From Kitasatospora paranensis (GTDB lineage Bacteria; Actinomycetota; Actinomycetes; Streptomycetales; Streptomycetaceae), in contig NZ_BAABKV010000001.1 of assembly GCF_039544005.1 (NCBI RefSeq), forward strand, positions 4,154,001-4,218,000: DNA of 64,000 nucleotides, written 5' to 3'. Shown here piece by piece: positions 37,164 to 44,844 of the stretch. Made by a program: the position numbers and the translations under genes. The stretch's first letter is position 1. The number at the start of each line of letters is the position of its first letter. The notes under the pieces were generated by a model. It was given only the letters and a program-made list of their open reading frames with translations. It made no database searches and was not told the origin of the DNA.

Positions 37164-38012
37164 ATGAGCCTCGACCCGGATGACTCCCGCCCGCCGTATC
37201 AGCAGGTCAGCAGCTCTTTGCGGGCCTCGATTCTCACGAAGAAGCCTGGCTTCGAGACTGGCGACAAGCTCCCGTCCGGCCCCGAGCTCGCCAAGCACTT
37301 TGGCGTGGCGCGTGGCACGATCGACAAGGCCCTCGACCTGCTCAGGACCGAAGGACTGATCGTGACCCGGCAAGGCAGCGGGTCCTTCGTCCGCGAGCGC
37401 ACGTCACGGCCCGTCGGTCTTCGGCCGCACCTCGAAGCCGCCTTCGAGCAGAAGCAGGTGACGCTGGACTTCGCCGGCTTCTCCAGCGAAACCCTTCACA
37501 ACGCCCTACAGGAACCGCTGGATAAGGTCCGCTCCGGCAGGCTCGCCCCAGAGTCCATCACCGTGCGTCTTCTGCTGCCGGACACCGATGAGCCGATGGC
37601 TGTGCCGGTCCTGGTGGACGGCCTTAAGGACGAGACGGTACTCCGAGAGCGGGCCCGGAACATCGCACTGACCAACGCCGGTGGCATCGCTCACTCGGTC
37701 GAGGTGCTGGCGGAGCTTGGTCTCGTGCAGAGCGCCACGGTCCAGGTGAAGGTGCACCGGGCATCCAGCCTCTTCAAGCTGTACATCCTGAACCGCTCGG
37801 AGGCGTTCTTCGGGTTCTACCCTCTCCGCGAGCGGACGGTGGCGATCAACGGCAACGACCACACGTTCTACGACGTCACCGGCAAGGACACCACACTGTT
37901 CCATCACGCCGCGGGCCCGGACGATGCCTCGCTCGGATCGCAGTACGTCCAGCAGGCGCAGATGTGGTTCGACAGCGTCTGGTCCACGATCGCCTACGAG
38001 CGTCAGCCGTGA
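37164..38012 (+). CDS. GntR-family transcriptional regulator of the element
   Basis: 282 residues from ATG 37164 (MSLDPDDSRPPYQQVSSSL, GGAG five bases before); ATG 37155 is also possible. The N-terminal winged helix is complete: GDKLPSGPELAKHFGVARG, TIDKALDLLRTEGL, RQGSGSFVRE. The C-terminal part (about 95-280) does not show a clear UTRA signature and has the lower-GC composition of the genes after it. In AICEs such proteins (KorSA type) repress transfer and excision genes; the palindrome upstream supports self-regulation and control of the divergent operon. Its stop overlaps the HAD start (GTGA). Confidence 0.87.
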   Translation: MSLDPDDSRPPYQQVSSSLRASILTKKPGFETGDKLPSGPELAKHFGVARGTIDKALDLLRTEGLIVTRQGSGSFVRERTSRPVGLRPHLEAAFEQKQVTLDFAGFSSETLHNALQEPLDKVRSGRLAPESITVRLLLPDTDEPMAVPVLVDGLKDETVLRERARNIALTNAGGIAHSVEVLAELGLVQSATVQVKVHRASSLFKLYILNRSEAFFGFYPLRERTVAINGNDHTFYDVTGKDTTLFHHAAGPDDASLGSQYVQQAQMWFDSVWSTIAYERQP

Positions 38013-38725
38013 ACGCCGTTCCTCCATCCCTGGTGGATGTGCTCCGCCCCGTAAGGCACGTCCTACTCGACTTCGATGGGCCCGTGTGTTCGGTGTTCGC
38101 CGGGTTGCCAGCGCCCGAAGTTGCAGCTCGACTCCGTATAGCCTTGCGCGCTGCCGGCGGGCAGGGCCCGACTGGCGATGAGGTGGAGACTGACCCGCTC
38201 GCTCTCCTTCGCAGAGCGTCGGAGGAGAGTCCGGGTCTCGTTACAAAAATCGATGACGCGCTTGCATCCCTGGAGACTGAGGCGGTGCGCGTTGGACGAC
38301 CCAACCTCGGCGGGGAATCCGTACTGCGCGCGTGCGGCAAATCGGGCCGTTCCGTATCAGTGGTCAGCAACAATTCTGGCACGGCAATTGAGGAATATCT
38401 CTCTCTCCGCGGGCTTAGCGGCTACGTATCCGGCATCTTTGGGCGAGTTCCCGGCGACCCATCATCCATGAAGCCGAGCCCACGCCTCCTCCAGGATGCT
38501 ATGGCCGCGGCAGGCAGGAAGCCAGGTGAATGCATTTTCATTGGCGATGCTGTGAGAGACGTGGAGGCAGGCGAGGCGGCCACCGTTGGAACGATTGGGT
38601 ACGCCAATAAGCCAGGGAAATACTTGCGGCTGGCGACAGCCGGGGCGGTTGTCGTAGTTGAGTCGATGCAGCTGATTGCCGACGCGCTTATGATTTCAGG
38701 TGGGGATAATGAGCAAGTCCGTTGA
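38009..38725 (+). CDS. HAD-superfamily phosphatase-like hydrolase
   Basis: 238 residues from GTG 38009. Motif I is LLDFDGPV with Asp21 and Asp23, motif II SVVSNNSG, motif III lysine in SSMKPSPRLLQ, and motif IV FIGDAVRDVEAGEAA. A complete catalytic set therefore places it in the phosphoglycolate-phosphatase-like group. The substrate is unknown; in AICEs a HAD or nudix enzyme is often paired with the GntR regulator, which suggests a nucleotide-type signal. Composition is clearly poorer in GC than the transfer genes. It overlaps the regulator by four bases and the endonuclease gene by 17. Confidence 0.87.
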   Translation: MNAVPPSLVDVLRPVRHVLLDFDGPVCSVFAGLPAPEVAARLRIALRAAGGQGPTGDEVETDPLALLRRASEESPGLVTKIDDALASLETEAVRVGRPNLGGESVLRACGKSGRSVSVVSNNSGTAIEEYLSLRGLSGYVSGIFGRVPGDPSSMKPSPRLLQDAMAAAGRKPGECIFIGDAVRDVEAGEAATVGTIGYANKPGKYLRLATAGAVVVVESMQLIADALMISGGDNEQVR

Positions 38726-39716
38726 GTTTGAAAAGCTCGTAGCTAAGATCATTGCCGAGCTAGAGCCGACGGCTACGGTCAAATGGAATGACCACATCCT
38801 GGGCAACCTATCCAAGCGCAAGCGCCAGATTGACGTGTCCATCCGACGCCAAGACCCCGAGTTCCTGGGAATTTTGGATGCAAAGGACTACACGCGGGCG
38901 GCGACTATCGACCGAGTCGATGCACTTGCCGGAGTGATGGGAGATGTGGGAGCTCACTACGGGGCTCTAGTGTGCAGCAGCGGCTTCTCAAAGTCTATCT
39001 ACGATTACGCCCGAAATCGCGGAATCTCACTCTTCAACGCGCATGACGCCCAGTCCCTAAAGTGGTCACTGGAGCTTACGATTCCAATTCTATGGACTGA
39101 GCTCACTCCCCATGTCGCACTCATGGGCACGCTAGATCTAAAAGTTGGTGAAAGTCTTTACAGCAATCACCCGGCCGGACTCTTGGCAACTCTAGACGAC
39201 GGGATTTCATTCATCGACCCGATGGCCACTTTCGCATCCCTCTGGGCCGACGGGAAAGTCAACAACCAGCCGGGCGTACTGCACCATCTGAAGCCCGAGG
39301 GGGCCGCGAAGGCACTTATTTTTGATGCCGCCGGAAATCGCCAACTAAGGCCCCTGAAAGACTATGCGGTAGCCTACGTCGTGGAATCCAAGACATGGCT
39401 CGGGAGATTCCAACCAGATGAATGCCGAGGGATGGTTGACTACCTGGATGGACAAGCGTTCACAGCGTCACATCTACCTGACAGCGCAATCCCGATGCAT
39501 CGCGACCATCGCTGGGAACCCGTTGAGAACCCAGAGAAACTTGCCGTGACCATGCGGGGGACAGCCGTAATCTGCACTCAGCCTGTGTTGGTCAGTGGCG
39601 GCAGAGTCGAGGCGTTGGACGTGCAGCACCTGGGCCCAAGCCTTCCCGAACCGCTACAGGCACATGGCCCCGGCACAGCACCAGGGACCCCACACGCCGA
39701 AGGCGGCGATCAGTAG
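38709..39716 (+). CDS. Mrr-like restriction endonuclease (PD-(D/E)XK), probable defence cargo
   Basis: 335 residues from ATG 38709 (MSKSVEFEKLVAKIIAELEP). The nuclease core shows an N-terminal Glu-containing helix, Asp42 in KRQIDVSIRR and the Asp57-Ala-Lys59 motif in FLGILDAKDYTR, followed by GALVCSSGFSKSIYDYARNRGISLFN, as in Mrr/RecB-like restriction enzymes. The C-terminal half (about 130-300) is not recognised and could sense the target; the last 30 residues are Pro/Gly-rich and of higher GC. No methyltransferase is present, so it may act on modified or foreign DNA. It overlaps the HAD gene and is the last gene before attR. Confidence 0.82.
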   Translation: MSKSVEFEKLVAKIIAELEPTATVKWNDHILGNLSKRKRQIDVSIRRQDPEFLGILDAKDYTRAATIDRVDALAGVMGDVGAHYGALVCSSGFSKSIYDYARNRGISLFNAHDAQSLKWSLELTIPILWTELTPHVALMGTLDLKVGESLYSNHPAGLLATLDDGISFIDPMATFASLWADGKVNNQPGVLHHLKPEGAAKALIFDAAGNRQLRPLKDYAVAYVVESKTWLGRFQPDECRGMVDYLDGQAFTASHLPDSAIPMHRDHRWEPVENPEKLAVTMRGTAVICTQPVLVSGGRVEALDVQHLGPSLPEPLQAHGPGTAPGTPHAEGGDQ

Positions 39717-39764
39717 GACGAGACGCTCGACGCCGTCGACAGGGCCGGAGCGCACGCCACACGT

Positions 39765-39783
39765 GGTCTCATTTTTGGTCTCA
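39765..39783 (+). repeat. paired GGTCTCA motifs, candidate integrase arm sites (right end)
   Basis: GGTCTCA at 39765-39771 and 39777-39783, 12 bases apart and in the same orientation as the pair at the left end. Confidence 0.55.
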
Positions 39784-39879
39784 TTCACCTCCGTTCGGCG
39801 GTGTCCGCCAGCCCACAGGAGACTCGCTCCCACCTGCTGTCGGAACGCCCTCGACCACCCCTGAACAGTGGATCTCAGA

Positions 39880-39940
39880 CCTCGAAAGCGTGTGTGGGGG
39901 CAACTCCACCGTGGGTTCGAATCCCACCGCTACCGCCAGA
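39880..39940 (+). repeat. attR, 61-bp direct repeat
   Basis: Identical to 24888-24948. It is the 3' part of tRNA-Ser(CGA) without its 5' half, so no tRNA is encoded here. Confidence 0.95.
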
Positions 39941-39950
39941 ACAGCAAGAA

Positions 39951-39986
39951 CGAAGGCCCCCGACCGGAGACGGTCGGGGGCCTTCG
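39951..39986. terminator. terminator hairpin displaced from tRNA-Ser
   Basis: A perfect 16-bp stem (39951-39966 with 39971-39986) and GAGA loop lie 11 bases past attR. It was probably the terminator of tRNA-Ser before this element inserted. Confidence 0.8.
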
Positions 39987-39993
39987 TCGTGCC

Positions 39994-40012
39994 GGTCTCG
40001 AATGCCGTCTCA
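39994..40012 (+). repeat. degenerate arm-site pair outside attR
   Basis: GGTCTCG at 39994 and CGTCTCA at 40006 keep the 12-base period and are followed by GTTGG, like the left-end pair. The distance to the core (54 bases) almost equals that at the left end (56). This suggests a remnant of a second, related element. Confidence 0.45.
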
Positions 40013-40083
40013 GTTGGCTTGCCACGGGCCCTCCTCGGTGCCCTCCGGACCGGAGCCGGGCGGCAGGTCGCTAGGGTGCCCGC

Positions 40084-40296
40084 ATGACGTGGAAGGTATG
40101 GGGCGTACGGGCCGCGGTCTGCGCGGCGCTGGTACTCGCGGGGTTCGCCGCTCTCGGTCTGCTCGGCCTTCCGGGGTGGACGCGGCCGGCCGCGTTCCCG
40201 CTGTTCTTCGGCGGGTGGATGGCGTCCCACTGGGTCCGGATCCTGCGGAAGGAAGCGGCCGTGAAGCGTGCCCGCAGCGGGGTGGGCGCCGGGTAG
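40084..40296 (+). CDS. small membrane protein
   Basis: 70 residues, beginning MTWKVWGVRAAVCAALVLAG, with two membrane segments (about 8-30 and 35-50) and a basic tail. Unknown function. The ATG lacks a clear ribosome site, which lowers confidence. Confidence 0.55.
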   Translation: MTWKVWGVRAAVCAALVLAGFAALGLLGLPGWTRPAAFPLFFGGWMASHWVRILRKEAAVKRARSGVGAG

Positions 40297-40717
40297 TGGG
40301 CACCGGGCAGTGGCGCCGGGAGATCCGCAGTGACGGCAGCTGGGGCCTTCGTCGTCACCGGCTCCGGCCGGCGGAGGTCGGAAAGGGGCGCGGCTCCCGG
40401 GGGACGGAGCCGCGCCCCTGCACGGGCCTCCCACTACCGGGCACCGCGTCAGGGGGAGTCGCGGCGTCCGGTCCCACAGCGGGGAGTCCCGGTCCATGCA
40501 CCGGGGATTCCTGCCAGACCCCGCGGTACTCCTCCATCGTGCGGCAGCGCCGCCCGCCGGGCACCCGTAGAAAGCCCTCACCCGCGGGGACCTTCGTCCC
40601 GGCGGGTGAACGCGGCACTCACTCGATCGGCCATCCGGTGGATAAGCTGCCGAGCAGCGGATGAGGACGTCCGGGGAGAGCAACGGCGTCCGAATGTCAG
40701 GGAGGCAGGCCCGTCCG
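40297..40717. other. non-coding region between two small membrane protein genes
   Basis: About 420 bases. It contains the hairpin at 40384-40419 and otherwise no gene or motif I can support. The last 80 bases should hold the promoter of the next gene. Confidence 0.4.
40384..40419. terminator. terminator hairpin
   Basis: A perfect 14-bp GC-rich stem (40384-40397 with 40406-40419), 88 bases after the stop of the small membrane protein gene. Confidence 0.6.
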
Positions 40718-40882
40718 ATGGCTCAGGCGAAGAAGATCGGCATGTATCTCCTGCTCATCTTCGTGATCTACACGATCATCACCTCCCCCACCAGGGCGGC
40801 GGAGTTGGTGCAGTCCGGCTTCGTCGGGATCTCCGAGGCGGCGAAGGCGGTCGGGACGTTCATGACCGGGCTGGTGAGCTGA
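40718..40882 (+). CDS. conserved 54-residue membrane protein
   Basis: Starts at ATG 40718 (MAQAKKIGMYLLLIFVIYTI), the most likely start of a longer open frame. One membrane segment (about 7-24) is followed by an amphipathic helix (FVGISEAAKAVGTFMTGLVS). Small proteins of this form are widespread in streptomycetes; no function is known. Confidence 0.7.
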   Translation: MAQAKKIGMYLLLIFVIYTIITSPTRAAELVQSGFVGISEAAKAVGTFMTGLVS

Positions 40883-40945
40883 GCGCCCCGCCCGGGCGGC
40901 TACCGTGGCGGGGTTCGATCACCCTCATCAGCTAGGAGCGGCATC

Positions 40946-41239
40946 GTGATCCGGCACCTGGTCCTGTTCAAGCTCAACGACGGCGTCGGCAAGGACGACG
41001 AGCGGGCCGTCGCCGGCGCCGAGGCGTTCGCGAAGCTCGGCTCGGTCATCCCCGAGCTGCGCGAGTGGGAGTGCGGCTGGAACACCACCGTCCGCGACAT
41101 CGCCTACGACTTCGCCATCAACAGCCTCGTCGACGACCGCGAGACGCTCGCGGCGTACCTCAACCACCCGGCCCACCAGGCCGCCGCGGGGCAGTGGCGG
41201 GAGTTCGCCACCTGGGTGATCGCCGACATCGAGGTCTGA
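40946..41239 (+). CDS. Dabb-family (stress-responsive alpha/beta barrel) protein
   Basis: 97 residues from GTG 40946 (AGGAG ribosome site). Dabb signature: VIRHLVLFKLNDGV, then LREWECGWNTTVRDIAYDFA and DDRETLAAYLNHPAHQAA, ending WVIADIEV. These form dimeric ferredoxin-like barrels; most are of unknown function. A hairpin lies 40 bases downstream. Confidence 0.92.
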   Translation: MIRHLVLFKLNDGVGKDDERAVAGAEAFAKLGSVIPELREWECGWNTTVRDIAYDFAINSLVDDRETLAAYLNHPAHQAAAGQWREFATWVIADIEV

Positions 41240-41278
41240 TCACCCGCACGGCCTACAGGCCGTACACGCACGAACCGT

Positions 41279-41313
41279 GCAGCCCTCCACCCCACCCCGG
41301 GCCGGAGGGCTGC
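41279..41313 (+). terminator. terminator hairpin after the Dabb gene
   Basis: 10-bp arms (41279-41288 and 41304-41313) around a 15-base loop, 40 bases past the stop. Confidence 0.6.
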
Positions 41314-41488
41314 CGTACGTCCGGGCGGCCCATTCCGCGTCAGCCAACACGCCCAGGCCCGGTGCTTGCCGCCGATGTGCGCGACTTGTGATGCTATGAC
41401 CGGTTTTGCCGGATCTGGCGAGGTGATGAGCGCAACCGGACCCCGGGCGGCGTCCCGGATCGCAGGTGACGACTCTGGGAGGGGTGAC

Positions 41489-42373
41489 GTGTCCGTGCGG
41501 ACACAGGACAGCGCACGCGGGACGGGCGAGCAGGCGCCCCCGCCCCCTGCCGAGCGCCTCGTCGCGGAGCTGAAGGCCACCGAGCTGAGGAACCGCCAGG
41601 CGGGCACCCGCTCGACCGTGGACGTGCGCACGCTCACCCGGGTGCTGTTCGAACGCCTCTCCGAGCTGCCTCCGGACGCCCCGGAGCGGGAGCGCGTCCG
41701 CGCCGCGCTGATCGAGATCAACATCCCGCTGGTCCGCTACGCGGCCACCCGTTTCCGCAGCCGCAGCGAGCCGATGGAGGACATCGTCCAGGTCGGCACG
41801 ATCGGCCTGATCAACGCGATCGACCGGTTCGATCCGGGCCGCGGCGTCCAGTTCCCCACCTACGCCCTGCCGACCATCCTCGGCGAGATCAAGCGCTACT
41901 TCCGCGACAACGTCCGCACCATGCACGTGCCCCGCCGCCTCCAGGAGCTGTGGGTGCAGGTCAGCGGCGCCATGGAGGAGCTGACGGTCACCCACGGCCG
42001 GGCCCCCAAGGTGCCCGAGATCGCCGCGAGCCTGCGCATCCCCGAGGAGGACGTGCGGGCCTGCCTGGACGCCGGACGGGCCTACAACGCGGCCTCGCTG
42101 GAGGCCGCCCAGGAGCACGAGGGCGGCCTCGCGCTGCTCGACCGGCTCGGCTACGAGGACTCCGCCCTCACGGACGTCGAACACCGCGACATGGTCCGCC
42201 ACCTGCTGGTCCAGCTGCCCGAGCGGGAGCGGCGGATCATCATGCTGCGGTTCTTCGCCAACCTGACCCAGTCGCAGATCTCCACCGAGCTGGGCATGTC
42301 GCAGATGCACGTCTCGCGGCTGCTGGCGCGGATCCTGACCCGGCTGCGGACCGGCAACTCCTGGGAGGAGTGA
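41489..42373 (+). CDS. SigF/SigB-family RNA polymerase sigma factor
   Basis: 294 residues from GTG 41489, with GGGAGGGG six bases before it; starts at 41396 and 41426 are weaker. Region 2 is [40 protein letters not shown] and [19 protein letters not shown]; region 3 is [10 protein letters not shown]...; region 4 is [20 protein letters not shown] with the [23 protein letters not shown]. This is the stress/development sigma group of streptomycetes. A second sigma gene of the same group follows. In S. coelicolor, as I recall, sigF and sigN are neighbours near tadA/upp, matching this order once the element is removed. Confidence 0.93.
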   Translation: MSVRTQDSARGTGEQAPPPPAERLVAELKATELRNRQAGTRSTVDVRTLTRVLFERLSELPPDAPERERVRAALIEINIPLVRYAATRFRSRSEPMEDIVQVGTIGLINAIDRFDPGRGVQFPTYALPTILGEIKRYFRDNVRTMHVPRRLQELWVQVSGAMEELTVTHGRAPKVPEIAASLRIPEEDVRACLDAGRAYNAASLEAAQEHEGGLALLDRLGYEDSALTDVEHRDMVRHLLVQLPERERRIIMLRFFANLTQSQISTELGMSQMHVSRLLARILTRLRTGNSWEE

Positions 42374-42423
42374 ACCGGGGCACCGCGCCGCGTTTCCGCC
42401 ACGTGACATCTCACCGGTGCGGG

Positions 42424-42449
42424 GTTTGCCGGGGCCGGAGCGCCGGTAT
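42424..42449 (+). promoter_or_regulatory. putative SigB/SigF-type promoter of the second sigma gene
   Basis: GTTT at 42424, a 16-base spacer and CGGTAT ending at 42449 resemble the streptomycete SigB-type pattern (GNNT, 14-16, GGGTAY). It would make the second sigma gene a target of this sigma group. No transcript evidence. Confidence 0.35.
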
Positions 42450-42577
42450 GGACGGGAGGGACGAGTCGACGGGAACCACGCAGTGATGGTGTCCGTTGAA
42501 CGGTCAGTCACGAGGGGTGGGCGCGTGTCCGGAGAGCCGGTCGGTGCGGTCGTCGAGAAGATCCCTGCGCAGCGGGG

Positions 42578-43597
42578 GTGAGCCCTGAGCCGCCCGGCGC
42601 CGGGCCGCTGCCCGACGCCCCGGACGCGGCGGTGGAGGCAGTGCCCGAGCCGGTGGTCGGCGACCGCCCGCTGGACACCCGCACCCTGTCGCGGTCGCTG
42701 TTCCGCCGGCTCATCTCGCTGGAGCCGGGCAGCACCGAGCACACCTACGTCCGGGACACCCTGATCGAGCTCAACCTGCCGCTGGTCCGGTACGCCTCCG
42801 CGCGCTTCCGCAGCCGCAACGAGCCGATGGAGGACATCGTCCAGGTCGGCACGATCGGCCTGATCAAGGCGATCGACCGGTTCGACCCGGACCGCGGCGT
42901 GGAGTTCCCGACCTTCGCGATGCCCACGGTGGTCGGCGAGATCAAGCGCTTCTTCCGCGACACCAGCTGGTCCGTCCGGGTGCCGCGCCGGCTCCAGGAG
43001 CTGCGGCTGGCCCTCACCAAGGCCGGCGACGAGCTCGCGCACAAGCTGGACCGCTCCCCCACCGTCGCCGAGCTCGCCGTCTGCCTCGGCGTCAGCGAGG
43101 AGGACGTGGTCGAGGGGCTCGCGGTCGGCAACGCGTACACCGCCAGCTCGCTGGACTCCGCCCCCGGCGAGGAGGACGGCGAGGGCCCGCTCGCCGACCG
43201 GCTCGGGTACGACGACCTGGCGCTGGAGGGCGTGGAGTACCGCGAGTCGCTGAAGCCGCTGCTCGCCAAGCTTCCGCCGCGCGAGCGCCGGATCATCATG
43301 CTGAGGTTCTTCGGGAACCTGACCCAGTCGCAGATCGGCGAGGAGATCGGCATCTCGCAGATGCACGTCTCCCGGCTGCTGACCAGGACACTGGCCCAGC
43401 TCCGCGCCGGTCTGACCGCGGAGGGTGAGACGGCGGGCCCGTCCGTGACACCGGTCGCGGACGGGCCGGGGCGTCAGTGGAGCAGGTTGGCGCGCAGCCC
43501 GTCCAGGACGTCGTCGCCGAGGCCGAGGCCCTCGCGCCAGAAATCCTCGAACGACGCCCATCCCGCGGCCACTTCCTCGAACGCGGCGTCCAGGTAG
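42578..43597 (+). CDS. second SigF/SigB-family sigma factor; ends probably altered by sequence errors
   Basis: The open frame gives 339 residues with the full set of regions 2-4 ([75 protein letters not shown]). Both ends look wrong. One G added to the five-G run 42573-42577 would connect to GTG 42525 ([18 protein letters not shown]), and one G added at 43423-43425 would give a stop at 43428, just after [11 protein letters not shown] where this family normally ends. As given, the frame runs through a hairpin and 124 bases into the convergent phosphatase gene. True gene likely 42525-43428, about 301 residues. Confidence 0.88.
   Translation: MSPEPPGAGPLPDAPDAAVEAVPEPVVGDRPLDTRTLSRSLFRRLISLEPGSTEHTYVRDTLIELNLPLVRYASARFRSRNEPMEDIVQVGTIGLIKAIDRFDPDRGVEFPTFAMPTVVGEIKRFFRDTSWSVRVPRRLQELRLALTKAGDELAHKLDRSPTVAELAVCLGVSEEDVVEGLAVGNAYTASSLDSAPGEEDGEGPLADRLGYDDLALEGVEYRESLKPLLAKLPPRERRIIMLRFFGNLTQSQIGEEIGISQMHVSRLLTRTLAQLRAGLTAEGETAGPSVTPVADGPGRQWSRLARSPSRTSSPRPRPSRQKSSNDAHPAATSSNAASR
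43436..43467. terminator. terminator hairpin between sigma and phosphatase genes
   Basis: 10-bp perfect arms (43436-43445 and 43458-43467) lie between the probable true stop of the sigma gene (43428) and the stop of the convergent phosphatase gene (43474). Confidence 0.6.
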
Positions 43598-44361
43598 CGC
43601 CGGTCGGCCCGGAACACCGGCAGCAGCAGCTCCGGCTCCTCCATCAGGCCGCGGGTGCCGAAGCTGCCGACCACGTGCTCGATGATCGCGGCCGAGCGCT
43701 CGTTGGTGAGCAGGTAGTCCTCGTACACGGTGGCGCTGTCCACCCCGAGGGCGGTGAGGACGACCGCGGCCGTCCAGCCGGTTCTGTCCTTGCCGGCCGA
43801 GCAGTGGAAGAGCAGCGGTGTGCCGTCGGGTTCGGCGAGCAGCCGGATCACCGTGGCGAAGCGCTCCCGGGCGACCTCGTCGGTGACGAACCAGCGGTAC
43901 AGGCCGACCATCATCGCCTCGGCCTTGCCGCCGCCGAGCAGGGCGCGCTGCTTCGCCGCGTCCCGGTCGGCGAGGGCGTTGCGCAGGGCGACGTAGATGT
44001 CGAAGTCCGCCGCGAAGACCGGCAGGTGGTGCAGGGTGATGCCGTCCGGCGCGGTGCGCTCCACGGTGACCGGGGAGGCCGAGTACTCGGCGTCCGAGAT
44101 TTCCGCGGTGGGCAGGCCCGGCACCCGGTCCGGCCCGGCCTCGCGGACTTCGTCCAGACTGCGGAGGTCGACGATCTGGCGCAGCCCGTGGTCGGCGAGC
44201 GCACGGAGGTCGGCGTCGGTGAGGCGGTTGAGCGCGTCGGCCCGCAGCGCGGCCCCGGCCCGCAGGACCCGGCCGTCGGCCGTCCGGTAGCCGCCCAGGT
44301 CACGGGCGTTGACCGCACCCTCCAGGCCCAGGCTGCGCGCGGTCTCGGTGGGCTGGGTCAC
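43474..44361 (-). CDS. tyrosine-protein phosphatase (DSP/PTPLA-like, secreted-PtpB type)
   Basis: 295 residues from ATG 44361. The catalytic P-loop is [10 protein letters not shown] (Cys-X5-Arg), with an upstream general-acid candidate in the region [14 protein letters not shown] and the N-terminal signature [20 protein letters not shown]. The length and NARDLGG motif are typical of the bacterial tyrosine phosphatases related to MptpB. No signal peptide. It lies alone on the minus strand, converging on the sigma gene. Confidence 0.9.
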   Translation of the reverse strand: MTQPTETARSLGLEGAVNARDLGGYRTADGRVLRAGAALRADALNRLTDADLRALADHGLRQIVDLRSLDEVREAGPDRVPGLPTAEISDAEYSASPVTVERTAPDGITLHHLPVFAADFDIYVALRNALADRDAAKQRALLGGGKAEAMMVGLYRWFVTDEVARERFATVIRLLAEPDGTPLLFHCSAGKDRTGWTAAVVLTALGVDSATVYEDYLLTNERSAAIIEHVVGSFGTRGLMEEPELLLPVFRADRRYLDAAFEEVAAGWASFEDFWREGLGLGDDVLDGLRANLLH

Positions 44362-44482
44362 TGCGCGGCCTCCTGGGCACGGGGACGACGGCGGGCACGG
44401 GGCACGCCGCCCGGCAGGCAGGCACCCTCCGGCCGGGGCGGGTCCGCACCCGGCCGGACGGCCCCGCGCACCGGCGGTGGGG

Positions 44483-44682
44483 TTACTTGACGGCGAGCCA
44501 GACGACGGCGCCGACGACGATCAGCGCGACCACCACGACGGCGGCGATCACACCGGTACGGCTGCCGCCACCGCTGCTGCCGTAGGTGGTGACGGCGCCG
44601 GGGCCTGCGGGGCCGGAGTCTCGTCGACGAACGCCCGGAACATCTGGGTGCTGCCGGCAGGGTCGTAGTCGTTGTCAGCCAT
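44483..44682 (-). pseudogene. small C-tail-anchored membrane protein, frameshifted as given
   Basis: ATG 44682 (MADNDYDPAGSTQMFRAFVD) and the membrane segment GVIAAVVVVALIVVGAVVWL near the stop at 44483 are in different frames. One base near 44595 joins them as ...QAPAPVTTYGSSGGGSRTG..., 66 residues. Layout: short acidic N-terminus, flexible linker, one C-terminal membrane helix. Unknown function, a common type in streptomycetes. Confidence 0.65.
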
Positions 44683-44844
44683 GGCGAGGACTCTAGCCAA
44701 CCCGACGGCCCCGCCGACACCCCGGACCCCTCGCCGGGGTGATCTCCGCAACCTCTCCGCACCGCCCGCGACGGGCGTGCAACAGCACCGTGAACTCCGC
44801 CGCGCGGCGGAATGGCGGCCGGGACGATCCGGTTGACCCCGGGC

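Larger units (their letters stand above)
24888..39940 (+). mobile_element. AICE-type integrative and conjugative element in tRNA-Ser
   Basis: About 15 kb between 61-bp perfect direct repeats that overlap the 3' end of tRNA-Ser. It contains the three modules of an actinomycete ICE: integration (tyrosine integrase plus excisionase), replication (primase-polymerase plus DUF3987 ATPase, i.e. the Prim-Pol type rather than RepSA or RepAM), and conjugation by a single FtsK/TraB-type translocase with spread-type membrane proteins. A GntR regulator reads away from the transfer genes. The right end carries HAD and restriction-endonuclease genes as probable cargo. All main genes read toward the integrase except the regulator operon. 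The element looks functional apart from single-base frameshifts in traB that are likely sequence errors. Confidence 0.93.

Noticed and set aside
39880..39940. Second tRNA-Ser at the right end of the element
   Set aside because: Only the 3' part of the tRNA is present; the acceptor 5' strand and D-arm are missing. It is the attachment repeat.
43436..43597. Real C-terminal extension of the second sigma factor
   Set aside because: It is Arg/Ser/Pro-rich, runs through a terminator hairpin and into the phosphatase gene, and vanishes if one G is restored at 43423-43425.
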